A model generated the notes under the pieces. That model did not search any database. It worked only from the letters and a program-made list of their open reading frames with translations, and was not told the origin of the DNA. The position numbers and the translations under genes are program-made. This document shows, one piece after another, positions 50,648 through 58,594 of a stretch of 64,000 nt of DNA (position 1 is the first letter of the stretch; each line of letters opens with the position of its first letter). The DNA is from Sphingobium fontiphilum (GTDB lineage: Bacteria; Pseudomonadota; Alphaproteobacteria; Sphingomonadales; Sphingomonadaceae): positions 1-64,000 of the forward strand of contig NZ_JACIEB010000004.1 in NCBI RefSeq assembly GCF_014196635.1. Direction: 5' to 3'.

Positions 50648-51805
50648 ATGAGCGCCCCCGACATCACGCTGTTCACCGCTGCCATTGACCCGGCCGATAT
50701 CGCCGATCTGCGCACGCGCCTTGGCCGCACCCGCTGGGCCGACTGGCTTCCCGGCAGCGGCTGGGGCTATGGCACCGATGAAAGCTATATCCGGCGGCTG
50801 TGCGCCTACTGGCAGGACGGCTTCGATTTTGACGGATTTGCCGCACGCCTGAATGCCTGGCCGCAATTCCTGACCCAGGTCGATGGGGAGCAGTTGCATT
50901 TCTACCACATCCGCTCTGCGGTGGAAGCCGCACGGCCGCTGGTGCTGGTCCATGGCTGGCCCGGTTCGGTGGTGGAGTTCCTCGACCTTATCGGGCCGCT
51001 GACCGATCCTGTGGCGCATGGCGGCGATCCCGCCGATGCCTTTCATGTCATCGTGCCATCCCTGCCTGGCTATGGCTTTTCCGGCCCGACCCGCCAGCCC
51101 GGCGTTACGGCGCAAAAGGCCGGCGCGATGATCGCCGCGGTGATGGAGGCGCTGGGCTATCCGCGCTATTTCCTGCAAGGCGGGGACTGGGGCTCCATCG
51201 TGACCAGCGCGATGGCCCAGAATTTTCCCGATCGCGTGGCGGCGCTCCATGTCAACATGGCGCCGGGCGGCCCGCCCAACCCCGCCATACCGGTCGAAGG
51301 GCTGGATGCGGACGAAGCCGCCGAATACGCCCGCCTGGGGCAGCACATGGCGATTGACGCAGGCTATGCCTTCATCCAGACGACCCGGCCGCAGACGCTC
51401 GCCGTGGCGATGAACGATTCGCCTGCCGGGCTTGCCGCATGGATCATCGACAAGTTCCATGCCTGGACTGACCATGGCGGCGATCTGGATGCCGTGTTCG
51501 ATTTTGACCACCTGCTCGACAACCTGTCGCTCTACTGGTTCACCGGCACGGCCGCGTCCAGTTTCCGGCTCTATCATGAAACCAATTTCCGCGCGGCCTA
51601 TGCCCATGCGGTGGTTGATGTTCCGACCGGAATAGCCAGATTTGCAGGCGAACCGTTCCGGTGGCCGCGTTCTTTGATCGAGCGTAACTACCGCAACGTG
51701 ACGGACTGGCAGGAATTGCCGCTGGGCGGGCACTTTGCGGCCTTCCAGCGCAAGGACGATTTTTTGCGCGTTGTGCGGGCCTTCTTTGCCCGGCAATCGC
51801 CTTGA
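50648..51805 (+). CDS. Epoxide hydrolase (EHN domain, microsomal-like)
   Basis: A 385-residue alpha/beta hydrolase. The N-terminal EHN region (residues ~5-105) is followed by the oxyanion motif HGWPG near residue 100 and the nucleophile elbow 'GGDWGS', where Asp is the nucleophile. A C-terminal 'LPLGGHFAAFQ' supplies the catalytic His, and a Tyr-containing lid lies between. It opens an epoxide to a vicinal diol. It follows the SDR by 17 bases. An epoxide could be produced by one of the P450s. Confidence 0.92.
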   Translation: MSAPDITLFTAAIDPADIADLRTRLGRTRWADWLPGSGWGYGTDESYIRRLCAYWQDGFDFDGFAARLNAWPQFLTQVDGEQLHFYHIRSAVEAARPLVLVHGWPGSVVEFLDLIGPLTDPVAHGGDPADAFHVIVPSLPGYGFSGPTRQPGVTAQKAGAMIAAVMEALGYPRYFLQGGDWGSIVTSAMAQNFPDRVAALHVNMAPGGPPNPAIPVEGLDADEAAEYARLGQHMAIDAGYAFIQTTRPQTLAVAMNDSPAGLAAWIIDKFHAWTDHGGDLDAVFDFDHLLDNLSLYWFTGTAASSFRLYHETNFRAAYAHAVVDVPTGIARFAGEPFRWPRSLIERNYRNVTDWQELPLGGHFAAFQRKDDFLRVVRAFFARQSP

Positions 51806-51862
51806 CCGTACGACCGTGGATGCCTGCCTGTAATGCAACCTGATGATGAGGGGACTAAGACG

Positions 51863-52804
51863 ATGGCCATATCAGAGTCGGCCGGTGGCCCTGCCATTCA
51901 CTCGCTGGATCATTTCTGCCTGACGGTGCCCGATCTGGATGAAGCGCGCACGTTCTTTACCGAGTTCGGCTTGGATGTGCGCGCCGCGAACGGCACGCTG
52001 GAGCTTTACACCTTCGGCCACCCGCACCGCTGGGCGGTGCTGCGCCCCGGCGGCCGCAAAAAGCTGGAATACATCACGTTCGGCGTGTTCAAGGGCGATC
52101 TGGACCGCTTCCGGGAAAAATTTGCCGCTCTGGGCGTCGAAACCATCGACACGCCGGCCAACGGCGAACCCGGCGGCATCTGGTTCCGCAATCCCGACGG
52201 CCTGCCGATGCAGGTCATCGAAGCGGAAAAATGTTCGCCCGATACCAAGGCCGAGTTCCTCACCCGTTCGGTCGGGCCGGGGGAATGTGCCGCCATTCCG
52301 CGCAGCAAGGCGCCGCGCGTGCGCCCGCGCCGCCTGTCGCACTTCCTGTTGTTCACCAGCGACGTTATGCGCGACATCGCGTTCTACGAGCGGACGCTGG
52401 GGCTGAAGCTGTCGGACCGTTCGGCCGATGCCGTGGCGTTCCTGCACGGGGTCCACGGCAGCGACCACCACCTGCTCGCGCTGGGTGGTTCGACCGGCCC
52501 CGGCATGCACCATTCAAGCTGGGATGTCGGGTCGATCCAGGAAGTGGGCGTTGGCGGCGCGCATATGGCGAGCCTTGGCTATGACAAGGGCTGGGGGGTG
52601 GGCCAGCATGTGCTGGGCGCCAACTACTTCCAGTATGTGCCCGATCCGTGGGGCAGCTATGCCGAATATAGTTGCGACATCGACTTCGTGCCCGCCGGGT
52701 TCGATTGGCCCGCAGCCGACCATCCGCCCGAAGATTCGATGTTCCTGTGGGGTCCGCCGCCGCCGGAAAACTTCATCGCCAATACGGAGCTTCAGGACGC
52801 CTGA
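51863..52804 (+). CDS. Extradiol dioxygenase-like two-domain VOC protein
   Basis: A 313-residue protein with the type I extradiol dioxygenase architecture: an N-terminal VOC module (about 10-120) and a C-terminal catalytic module (about 155-285). Likely iron ligands are the His in 'RLSHFLLFTSDV', a His in 'GMHHSSWDVG', and the Glu in 'YAEYSCDIDF', a His/His/Glu triad. Length and layout match catechol 2,3-dioxygenase and 2,3-dihydroxybiphenyl dioxygenase. The start is 51863, after GAGGGG. The hydrolase follows within the operon, as in meta-cleavage pathways; the diol substrate is unknown. Confidence 0.87.
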   Translation: MAISESAGGPAIHSLDHFCLTVPDLDEARTFFTEFGLDVRAANGTLELYTFGHPHRWAVLRPGGRKKLEYITFGVFKGDLDRFREKFAALGVETIDTPANGEPGGIWFRNPDGLPMQVIEAEKCSPDTKAEFLTRSVGPGECAAIPRSKAPRVRPRRLSHFLLFTSDVMRDIAFYERTLGLKLSDRSADAVAFLHGVHGSDHHLLALGGSTGPGMHHSSWDVGSIQEVGVGGAHMASLGYDKGWGVGQHVLGANYFQYVPDPWGSYAEYSCDIDFVPAGFDWPAADHPPEDSMFLWGPPPPENFIANTELQDA

Positions 52805-52867
52805 AGCGTTGGGCCAGGGCGTGTCCCCGGCCCGTCACTATCCCGACGAGACAAGGAACAGACAACG

Positions 52868-53599
52868 ATGGCAACGCTAGTATTCCTCCACGGCGGCGGC
52901 ATGGGCGGCTGGGTGTGGGACGAGATCGCCACAACCCTGCGCGGCGAAGGCCACAAGGTTTTCACCCCCACCTTCACCGGTTTCGGGGAACGTTCGCACC
53001 TGATCAGCCGCGATGTCACGCATGATGTCCACGTGACCGACATCGTCAACGTTCTGACCTTCGAGGATCTGCGCGACGTCGTGCTCGTGGCGTTCAGCTA
53101 TGGCGGTTCGGTGGCGCCGGGTGTCGTCGCCCGTGCCGGCGATCGCGTCCGCCGCGTTGTCTATTTCGACGGTATCGTGCCGCTGACCGGCAAGGCCGTG
53201 GGCGAAGCCATCGGTTACATGAAGACCGAAGACGCCGCCGGGCTGGACGCGCTGCTCGCGTCGGGCGAAGGCCCGATCGGCACCGGGGTCGATGAAATGC
53301 AGCGCAACGGCGCGAAGGAAAAACCGATGAAAATGTCGGCGGAAAAGCAGGAATGGCTGCTGGCCCATCTCAGCGACATGCCCCTGCGCGGCATGGTCAG
53401 CCCGGTCACCCACGGCGGCGAAGCGATCGACAAGCCAGTGGATTATCTCGGCATCCTTGGCGACGTGATGGACCCGGCGCAGCACGACCGCGCCCGCGCG
53501 CTGGGCTGGAACGTGCAGACCGCCGGGCCGGACATCGACCACGCCTTCATCGTCGGCGCGCCGAATCGCGCGCTCGATTTCCTCCGCCCCTTGCTGTGA
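52868..53599 (+). CDS. Alpha/beta hydrolase
   Basis: A 243-residue hydrolase of the esterase/hydroxynitrile-lyase-like type. The oxyanion stretch 'FLHGGGMGGWVW' is at residues 6-17, and the nucleophile elbow 'VAFSYGGS' has Ser in an A-F-S-Y-G context rather than classic G-x-S-x-G. The catalytic His is in 'DIDHAFIV'. It is last in the operon started at 47160, 63 bases after the extradiol dioxygenase gene, and could be the meta-cleavage-product hydrolase, though the family also includes esterases and decarboxylases. Confidence 0.85.
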   Translation: MATLVFLHGGGMGGWVWDEIATTLRGEGHKVFTPTFTGFGERSHLISRDVTHDVHVTDIVNVLTFEDLRDVVLVAFSYGGSVAPGVVARAGDRVRRVVYFDGIVPLTGKAVGEAIGYMKTEDAAGLDALLASGEGPIGTGVDEMQRNGAKEKPMKMSAEKQEWLLAHLSDMPLRGMVSPVTHGGEAIDKPVDYLGILGDVMDPAQHDRARALGWNVQTAGPDIDHAFIVGAPNRALDFLRPLL

Positions 53600-53648
53600 T
53601 CCGCACTGGGCCGATCCGCGCCGTGCGCGCGTCCGGTCCTGGCCTGCC

Positions 53649-54026
53649 TCAGTCCCGCGCGGCCTTCGCTTCGGCTGCAATGCGCGCCGGGGTGCCGAAT
53701 TCGCGCGACCATTCCATCAAGGCCCAGATCGCCGGTTCCAGGGCGATGGTGGCGTCAGTCATGCCATATTCGACGCGCGGCGGCACCTCGGCAAAGACGG
53801 TGCGGGTAACCAGCCCGTCCGCCTCCAGTTCGCGCAACTGGCGGGTCAGCATGTGCTGCGTTACCCCGTTGATCGTGCGCAGCAATTCCCCGAAGCGGTG
53901 CGGGCGATGATAGAGCAGCCAGAGAATCTCCAGCTTCCACTTGCCGGATATCAGGGTGAGCGCCCGACGCAGTTCGGCATATTCTTCGGGCTTGACGTCC
54001 CTGTTCTTCGCAATAGGCACATCCAT
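53649..54026 (-). CDS. HxlR family transcriptional regulator
   Basis: A 125-residue MarR-like winged-helix regulator. It has 'LTLISGKWKLEILWLLYHRP' in the first helices, 'FGELLRTINGVTQHMLTRQL' as the helix-turn-helix, and 'ADGLVTRTVFAEVPPRVEYG' as the wing. It has no Cys in the N-terminal region, so redox sensing of the YodB type is unlikely. Aldehyde- or quinone-type ligands are typical. It is divergent from the CYP101-like P450 at 54177 and probably controls both genes through the intervening 150 bases. Confidence 0.93.
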   Translation of the reverse strand: MDVPIAKNRDVKPEEYAELRRALTLISGKWKLEILWLLYHRPHRFGELLRTINGVTQHMLTRQLRELEADGLVTRTVFAEVPPRVEYGMTDATIALEPAIWALMEWSREFGTPARIAAEAKAARD

Positions 54027-54028
54027 GA

Positions 54029-54062
54029 TACTAACCTGCCAAAATTGATCCTACTTGTTACG
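54029..54062. promoter_or_regulatory. Candidate HxlR operator and promoter
   Basis: The AT-rich stretch just upstream of the hxlR-type gene has TACTAACC (54029-54036) and TACTTGTTAC (54052-54061), repeated TACT elements like those bound by HxlR proteins. It lies between the divergent regulator and P450 genes. Confidence 0.4.
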
Positions 54063-54176
54063 ATTCATGCTGGCCGATAACTGGCGCAATTGGAAGCCGG
54101 GAACGGGTTTCAGCGCGGCGGCGGCAGCTTCGGACCGCACGCGACCGTTCCGGCACAGCGCGTGGAGAGCCTTGCC

Positions 54177-55391
54177 ATGGATTTTCAATTGCCCGATCCC
54201 GTGATCCCCGATCACGTCCCCGCCGATCTGGTCCGCCCGTTCCCCTACATGTTCGGGACCACGACCGCGGCCGATCCGTTCAATGAATGGGCGCCGGCGG
54301 TGCATCAGGGCCCGCCGATCTTCTATGCCCCCCACGCCTATCCCGGCGCGACCCCGGCATGGATCGTGCGCCGCGTCGAAGACCTGCGCCAAGTCTACAT
54401 GGACACCGATACTTTCTCCAGCAAGGACTTCTCCCCCTATTCCAAGATGATCGGGGATACCTGGACCAACCTGCCGGTGGAAATCGACCCGCCGCACCAC
54501 GGCAAATACCGGGCGTTCATCAACCCGCTGTTCACCCCTTCGGCCATGGCCAAACTGGAAGGGCGTATCCGCAGCTATGCCATAGAATATATCGAAGGTT
54601 TCCGCGAAAGCGGTTCGTGCGAGTTCATGGCCGATTTCGCTTTCGAGTTTCCGATCAAGGTGTTCCTTGAGCTGATGGACTTCCCGCTCAGCAACACGGC
54701 GCAGTTCCTCGAATGGGAAACCGGCCTGCTGCACGAAATGGATATGGCCAAGATGGCGCAGGCGACGCGCAACGTCGTCGGCTTCCTGCGCGAACAGATC
54801 ACCGAACGCCGCCGCAACCCGCGCGACGACATCATCAGCTATGCGCTGGGGGTGGAGATCGAAGGGCGCAAGCTGACAGAGGACGAACTGGTCGGCTTTG
54901 CCTTCAACCTGTTCATCGGCGGGCTGGATACGGTATCGACCAACATGGGGCTGCAGTTCCTGCATCTGGCGCGCAACCCGGAACACCAGACCTACCTCAA
55001 GGAAAACCCGCAGCACATCCAGCACGCCATCGACGAAATGATGCGCGCCTATGCCGCAGTCACCACGTTCCGCACCTGCACCCGCGAGACAGAGCTAGGC
55101 GGCGTGCGGATGATGCCGGGCGACAAGGTGGCGATGTCGACCACGCTGGCCGGGCGCGACCCCGAAGCCTTCCCCGATCCAGGCGCTGTCCGGTTCGATC
55201 GCAACCCCCGCCACGTCTCTTTCGGGTTTGGCCCGCACATGTGCGTCGGCATGCACCTGGCGCGCCGCGAAATGCGCATTGCGATCGAGGAGTTCGTGCA
55301 GCGCATCCCGCAATTCGGCGTCGCGCCGGGGCACCGGATCGAATACCATCTGGGAATGATTCAGCCGGTAACGCTGCCACTGGTCTGGTAG
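54177..55391 (+). CDS. Cytochrome P450, CYP101 (P450cam)-like
   Basis: A 404-residue P450 resembling the one at 26224 and P450cam: 'WTNLPVEIDPPHHGKYR', 'GSCEFMADFAFEFPIKVF', GGLDTV in the I-helix, and the heme loop 'FGFGPHMCVGMHLARREM' with the normal Phe and Cys. The ATG at 54177 follows GGAGAG. It is the first gene of a P450-DUF-SDR operon divergent from HxlR. The ferredoxin at 39079 is the likely electron donor. By family, terpenoid or other alicyclic hydroxylation is expected; this is inference. Confidence 0.93.
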   Translation: MDFQLPDPVIPDHVPADLVRPFPYMFGTTTAADPFNEWAPAVHQGPPIFYAPHAYPGATPAWIVRRVEDLRQVYMDTDTFSSKDFSPYSKMIGDTWTNLPVEIDPPHHGKYRAFINPLFTPSAMAKLEGRIRSYAIEYIEGFRESGSCEFMADFAFEFPIKVFLELMDFPLSNTAQFLEWETGLLHEMDMAKMAQATRNVVGFLREQITERRRNPRDDIISYALGVEIEGRKLTEDELVGFAFNLFIGGLDTVSTNMGLQFLHLARNPEHQTYLKENPQHIQHAIDEMMRAYAAVTTFRTCTRETELGGVRMMPGDKVAMSTTLAGRDPEAFPDPGAVRFDRNPRHVSFGFGPHMCVGMHLARREMRIAIEEFVQRIPQFGVAPGHRIEYHLGMIQPVTLPLVW

Positions 55392-55427
55392 AGCCGAAGG
55401 CCGGCCGGATACGGATAAGGAGAGGAC

Positions 55428-55778
55428 ATGCCACAGTTCGCCTATGTCGTGCACAGCAACCCGGTTCCGGGGCGCGAGGACGAATATAATGACTGGTACA
55501 GCAACCGCCATCTGGCCGACGTTGTCGCCGTGCCCGGCTTCGTATCGGCACAGCGGTTCCGCCTGACCGATGTGGTAGCGGACAACCTGCCTTCGCAGCG
55601 GTACATGGCCATCTACACGATGGACACCGACGAACCCGAAAAGGTGCTGGAACACCTGACGTCGCTGGTGGAAACCGGCGCCATGCACATGAGCGAAGCC
55701 TTCTCGATGGAAGGCATGGCAACGCATCTCTACCAGGCGATCACGCCGCTGGTAGTTGCCACCGGAGAGGACAACTGA
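55428..55778 (+). CDS. Small dimeric alpha-beta barrel protein (EthD/DUF4286-like)
   Basis: A 116-residue single-domain protein with the ferredoxin-like dimeric barrel pattern: 'YVVHSNPVPGREDEYNDWYS', an 'RHLADVVAVPGFVSAQRF' His segment and 'MAIYTMDTDEPEKVLEHL'. Relatives of this kind often accompany P450 or dioxygenase genes. No catalytic residue can be named with certainty. AGGAGAGG precedes the start. It is 36 bases after the P450 and 1 base before the SDR, clearly co-transcribed. Confidence 0.8.
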   Translation: MPQFAYVVHSNPVPGREDEYNDWYSNRHLADVVAVPGFVSAQRFRLTDVVADNLPSQRYMAIYTMDTDEPEKVLEHLTSLVETGAMHMSEAFSMEGMATHLYQAITPLVVATGEDN

Positions 55779-55779
55779 C

Positions 55780-56538
55780 ATGGCCGAAAAAGAGTTCACC
55801 GGCAAAGTCGTACTGGTAACCGGCGCGGCATCGGGGCTGGGCCGCGCCGCGGCACTGCGCTTTGCGGCCGAGGGCGCGCAGGTGTGCCTTGCCGACCTCA
55901 ACGCCGAAGGGCTGGTCGAAACCGCCCGACGGATCACCGCCGCCGGGGGCGAAAGCGCAAGCTGTGCTGGCGACCTGGGCGATCCGGCCCACTGCGCGGA
56001 GGCGGTCGCCACCGCTATCGAAGCGTTCGGGCGGCTCGATGTGCTGTGCAACGTCGCAGGCATCCTGCGCTTCCACGCGCTCGCCAAGGTGACGGCCGAT
56101 GACTGGGCACGCCTGTTCGCGGCCAATGTCAGCGCGCCGTTCTTCATGATGCAGGCGGCCATGCCGCATCTGGTCGAAACGAAAGGTAATGTGGTGAACG
56201 TGGTGTCGACCGCCGCGTTCCTCGGCCAGGCCTACACCGCGCCGTACAGCGCAACCAAGGCGGCCCTGCTGAGCCTGACCAAATCGCTGGCGATGGAATT
56301 CATGCACGCCCCGGTGCGGATCAATGCGCTGGCCCCCGGCGGGATGATGACCGAAATGGTCCAGACGCTGGAGTTTCCGCAGGACGCGGACCAGAGCCTG
56401 ATTGCCCGCTACATCGGGTTGCGCCCCCCGGCGCAACCGGAAGACATTGTCGAGCCGATGCTGTTTCTGGCGTCCGACCGCGCCCGCACGGTCCATGGCG
56501 CCTGCTACACCGCAGACAGCGGTATAACCGCGGGCTGA
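55780..56538 (+). CDS. SDR family oxidoreductase
   Basis: A 252-residue classical SDR with GAASGLG at residues ~14-20, 'CNVAGIL' in the NNAG place, 'VVSTAAF' with the catalytic Ser, and 'YSATKAAL'. It ends soon after 'ADSGITAG'. The start at 55780 overlaps the previous gene's stop region, with GGAGAGG at good spacing inside that gene. As third gene of the P450 operon it probably oxidises the hydroxylated product to a ketone. Confidence 0.92.
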   Translation: MAEKEFTGKVVLVTGAASGLGRAAALRFAAEGAQVCLADLNAEGLVETARRITAAGGESASCAGDLGDPAHCAEAVATAIEAFGRLDVLCNVAGILRFHALAKVTADDWARLFAANVSAPFFMMQAAMPHLVETKGNVVNVVSTAAFLGQAYTAPYSATKAALLSLTKSLAMEFMHAPVRINALAPGGMMTEMVQTLEFPQDADQSLIARYIGLRPPAQPEDIVEPMLFLASDRARTVHGACYTADSGITAG

Positions 56539-56576
56539 CCCCGCCGCCGGCGTCACCGCTGGCCTGAAACCGGATA

Positions 56577-57116
56577 TGGCGCAAGCCCGTGCCTGCTGCT
56601 GCGGCAGCGGACGGGCTTGCGGTGCTGACGATTGCCGATATCCGCACGATCTCGCCGGGCCTGACCTTCTCCTCCGAACGGGGCAAGGACAACACCGCCG
56701 TCACCCTGCGCGGCATCGGCCAGATCCCGACCGGCGAAGTCACGCCGGGCGTCGTCACCCATTTCGCCAATGTTCCGATGGCCTCGTTCGGCGATTTCAC
56801 GCTGCGCAACATCTTCGGCTTCCGCAAGAACCGCAGCGATCAGTCGATCAACACCGCCGCGCTGGGGCCGACGGCGCTGCCCGGAGCGCTGTTCGGCGTG
56901 CCGTTCACCCTGTTCCACGCATCGGCCCTGATCCAGCGCCAGTGCCTGACCGATGAAGTCCAATTCCTTGGCAATTTCGACCGCTTCAACGTCATCGTGG
57001 GCGGGTTCGACATCGGCGTCTTCGCCCGCAACCTGACCAGGCAACGCTACTTTGCCGCGCCCAACATGTTGCTCAAGAGCTTCCCGGTCAATTCGGTCGC
57101 TGTCGGCGATCCGCGC
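56577..57116 (+). pseudogene. Internally deleted TonB-dependent receptor remnant
   Basis: One open frame joins three distant parts of a TonB-dependent outer-membrane receptor. They are a plug segment ('TIADIRTISPGLTFSSERGK' and 'TAVTLRGIGQ'), a mid-barrel segment ('FGDFTLRNIFGFRKNRSDQS'), and a C-terminal barrel segment ('NLTRQRYFAAPNML'). The signal peptide, TonB box, most of the barrel and the final Phe-ended strand are missing. The joints are in frame, so deletions rather than frameshifts removed the rest. It cannot form a receptor. Confidence 0.8.
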
Positions 57117-57126
57117 CCCAAAGCAA

Positions 57127-57172
57127 AGAGGCCGAAACCGGACTTCCCCGGTTTCGACCTCTTTTCGTTTTT
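57127..57172. terminator. Intrinsic terminator, probably bidirectional
   Basis: AGAGG-C-CGAAACCGG (57127-57141) pairs with CCGGTTTCG-A-CCTCT (57148-57162). TTTT-CG-TTTTT follows on the plus strand, and an A/T-rich flank lies on the other side, downstream of the P450 that stops at 57201. Confidence 0.85.
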
Positions 57173-57200
57173 GCAGTTCAGCGAACCGGGTTGCGCGCGA

Positions 57201-58490
57201 TCACACGTCCCACAGCACCGGCACCGCATCGGGGCCGCGCATGTTCAACCCGCGGATCTGCGGGTGCGGGAAGGCCGGGTCGAAGCGCAGGTTCGGCAGA
57301 TCGAGCATCGCGTCGAGCGCCACCTCCATTTCCGCCAGCGCCATGTGCATGCCTATGCACATGTGCGGCCCGAAGCCGAAGCTGAGCAGCGGTCGCATCG
57401 GGCGCTTGAGCCACAGGCGGTCCGGGTCTTCATAGACTTCGGGATCGCGGTTGGCCGAGGCGATGGACAGCAGCACCGCCGTCCCCTTGGCCACGGCATT
57501 GCCGCCGATTTCCATGTCCTTGGCCGCGACCCTGGCCACCGCGCCCGCAGTGGGATCACGGCGCATGGTTTCGATCACCGCCTTGGGCACCAGCGTGCGG
57601 TCGGCACGCACTTCTTCCAGCACGTCGGGGTTTTCGAGAAGCTGCACCATCATGTTGGCGATGCTGCGGGTGGTCGTTTCCCCCGCGGCTAGCAGCAGCA
57701 TGCGGATGAAGGCGGCGATCTGTTCGTCGCTGAAGGTGCGGCCATCGTCGTTGACCTGCATCATGTGGCCAAGGATATCGGCGCGCATGTCGCCACGCTG
57801 GCGATAGGCCTGCACGATCGGCAGGACGGTGTCGTACATGGCCTGGCCCGCGACCATCGACTGCGGAATGGTGATCGCTGCAACGGCCGGATCGGTCTGC
57901 GGCGCGGCCACCACCTGGATCGCCCAGCTTGCCAGGTTCTGCAGCAGATCCTTGTCGTGCGGGAAGCCGAAGTACTGGTACATCGCCCGGATCGGGAAGG
58001 GCAGGGCAAGATCGCGCAGCAGGTCGGCCTTGCCGCGCGGACGCAGTTCTTCGATGAACTCCTGCATCAGCACCGGCTTGATCAGCGTGTCGATCAGCTT
58101 GCGGATTTCAGAGCGGATGAAGGGCCGCTGCAGCAGCGCGCGGATGTGGTCGTGCTCCTCGCCGTCCATCGCGGTCAGCAGCATGTTGTCCACCGCCGCG
58201 CCAAAGCCATCGCCGACGATGTAGGACTGCCAGTTTTCCGGGTCCATCAGGACCGCGTGGATATCCTTGTAGCGCAGCAGCGTAATCGTAGGCCGGCCGG
58301 TCATCATGTAATCGGCCATGCTGGGGATGCTGTGCTGCTTCAGCAGATCGCCGTGCATGACCGGGCAGCGCGCGCGCTGTTCCTCAAACATCGGATAGGG
58401 ATTGGCCGGGGCATTGCCGGAATAGCCGTTGGTCACCAGCGTATAGTCGGAAACCATGCGATCAAGCGGATCGACGGTGATCTGGTCCAT
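57201..58490 (-). CDS. Cytochrome P450
   Basis: A 429-residue P450 of the common soluble bacterial type. The I-helix is 'LLAAGETTTRS', the K-helix is 'ETMRR', and the heme loop 'FGFGPHMCIGMHMALAEM' is complete with Phe and Cys. It is unlike the CYP101-type enzymes, which have GGLDTV. The ATG at 58490 is 10 bases from AGGAG; a GTG at 58502 overlaps that site and is less likely. CCTATCGGTTGA lies 75 bases upstream. It stands alone between decayed genes. Substrate unknown. Confidence 0.92.
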   Translation of the reverse strand: MDQITVDPLDRMVSDYTLVTNGYSGNAPANPYPMFEEQRARCPVMHGDLLKQHSIPSMADYMMTGRPTITLLRYKDIHAVLMDPENWQSYIVGDGFGAAVDNMLLTAMDGEEHDHIRALLQRPFIRSEIRKLIDTLIKPVLMQEFIEELRPRGKADLLRDLALPFPIRAMYQYFGFPHDKDLLQNLASWAIQVVAAPQTDPAVAAITIPQSMVAGQAMYDTVLPIVQAYRQRGDMRADILGHMMQVNDDGRTFSDEQIAAFIRMLLLAAGETTTRSIANMMVQLLENPDVLEEVRADRTLVPKAVIETMRRDPTAGAVARVAAKDMEIGGNAVAKGTAVLLSIASANRDPEVYEDPDRLWLKRPMRPLLSFGFGPHMCIGMHMALAEMEVALDAMLDLPNLRFDPAFPHPQIRGLNMRGPDAVPVLWDV

Positions 58491-58565
58491 TGTAGTCGCC
58501 ACTCCTCAGGGCTCGCCGCAGGGCGATTAACGGTCGGCATGTGCGGTTTGCCCGCCGAGCTTGCA

Positions 58566-58577
58566 CCTATCGGTTGA
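58566..58577. promoter_or_regulatory. Operator-like motif before the P450
   Basis: CCTATCGGTTGA has the core CCTATCGG of the recurrent motif and lies 75 bases upstream of the P450 start on the minus strand. Confidence 0.4.
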
Positions 58578-58594
58578 AAGGAACAAGTCCGGCG

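Noticed and set aside
5355-58577. Interpreting CCTATC as a -10 promoter element
   Set aside because: The motif appears in both orientations relative to the downstream genes and often 50-120 bases away, without spaced -35 elements, so an operator fits better.
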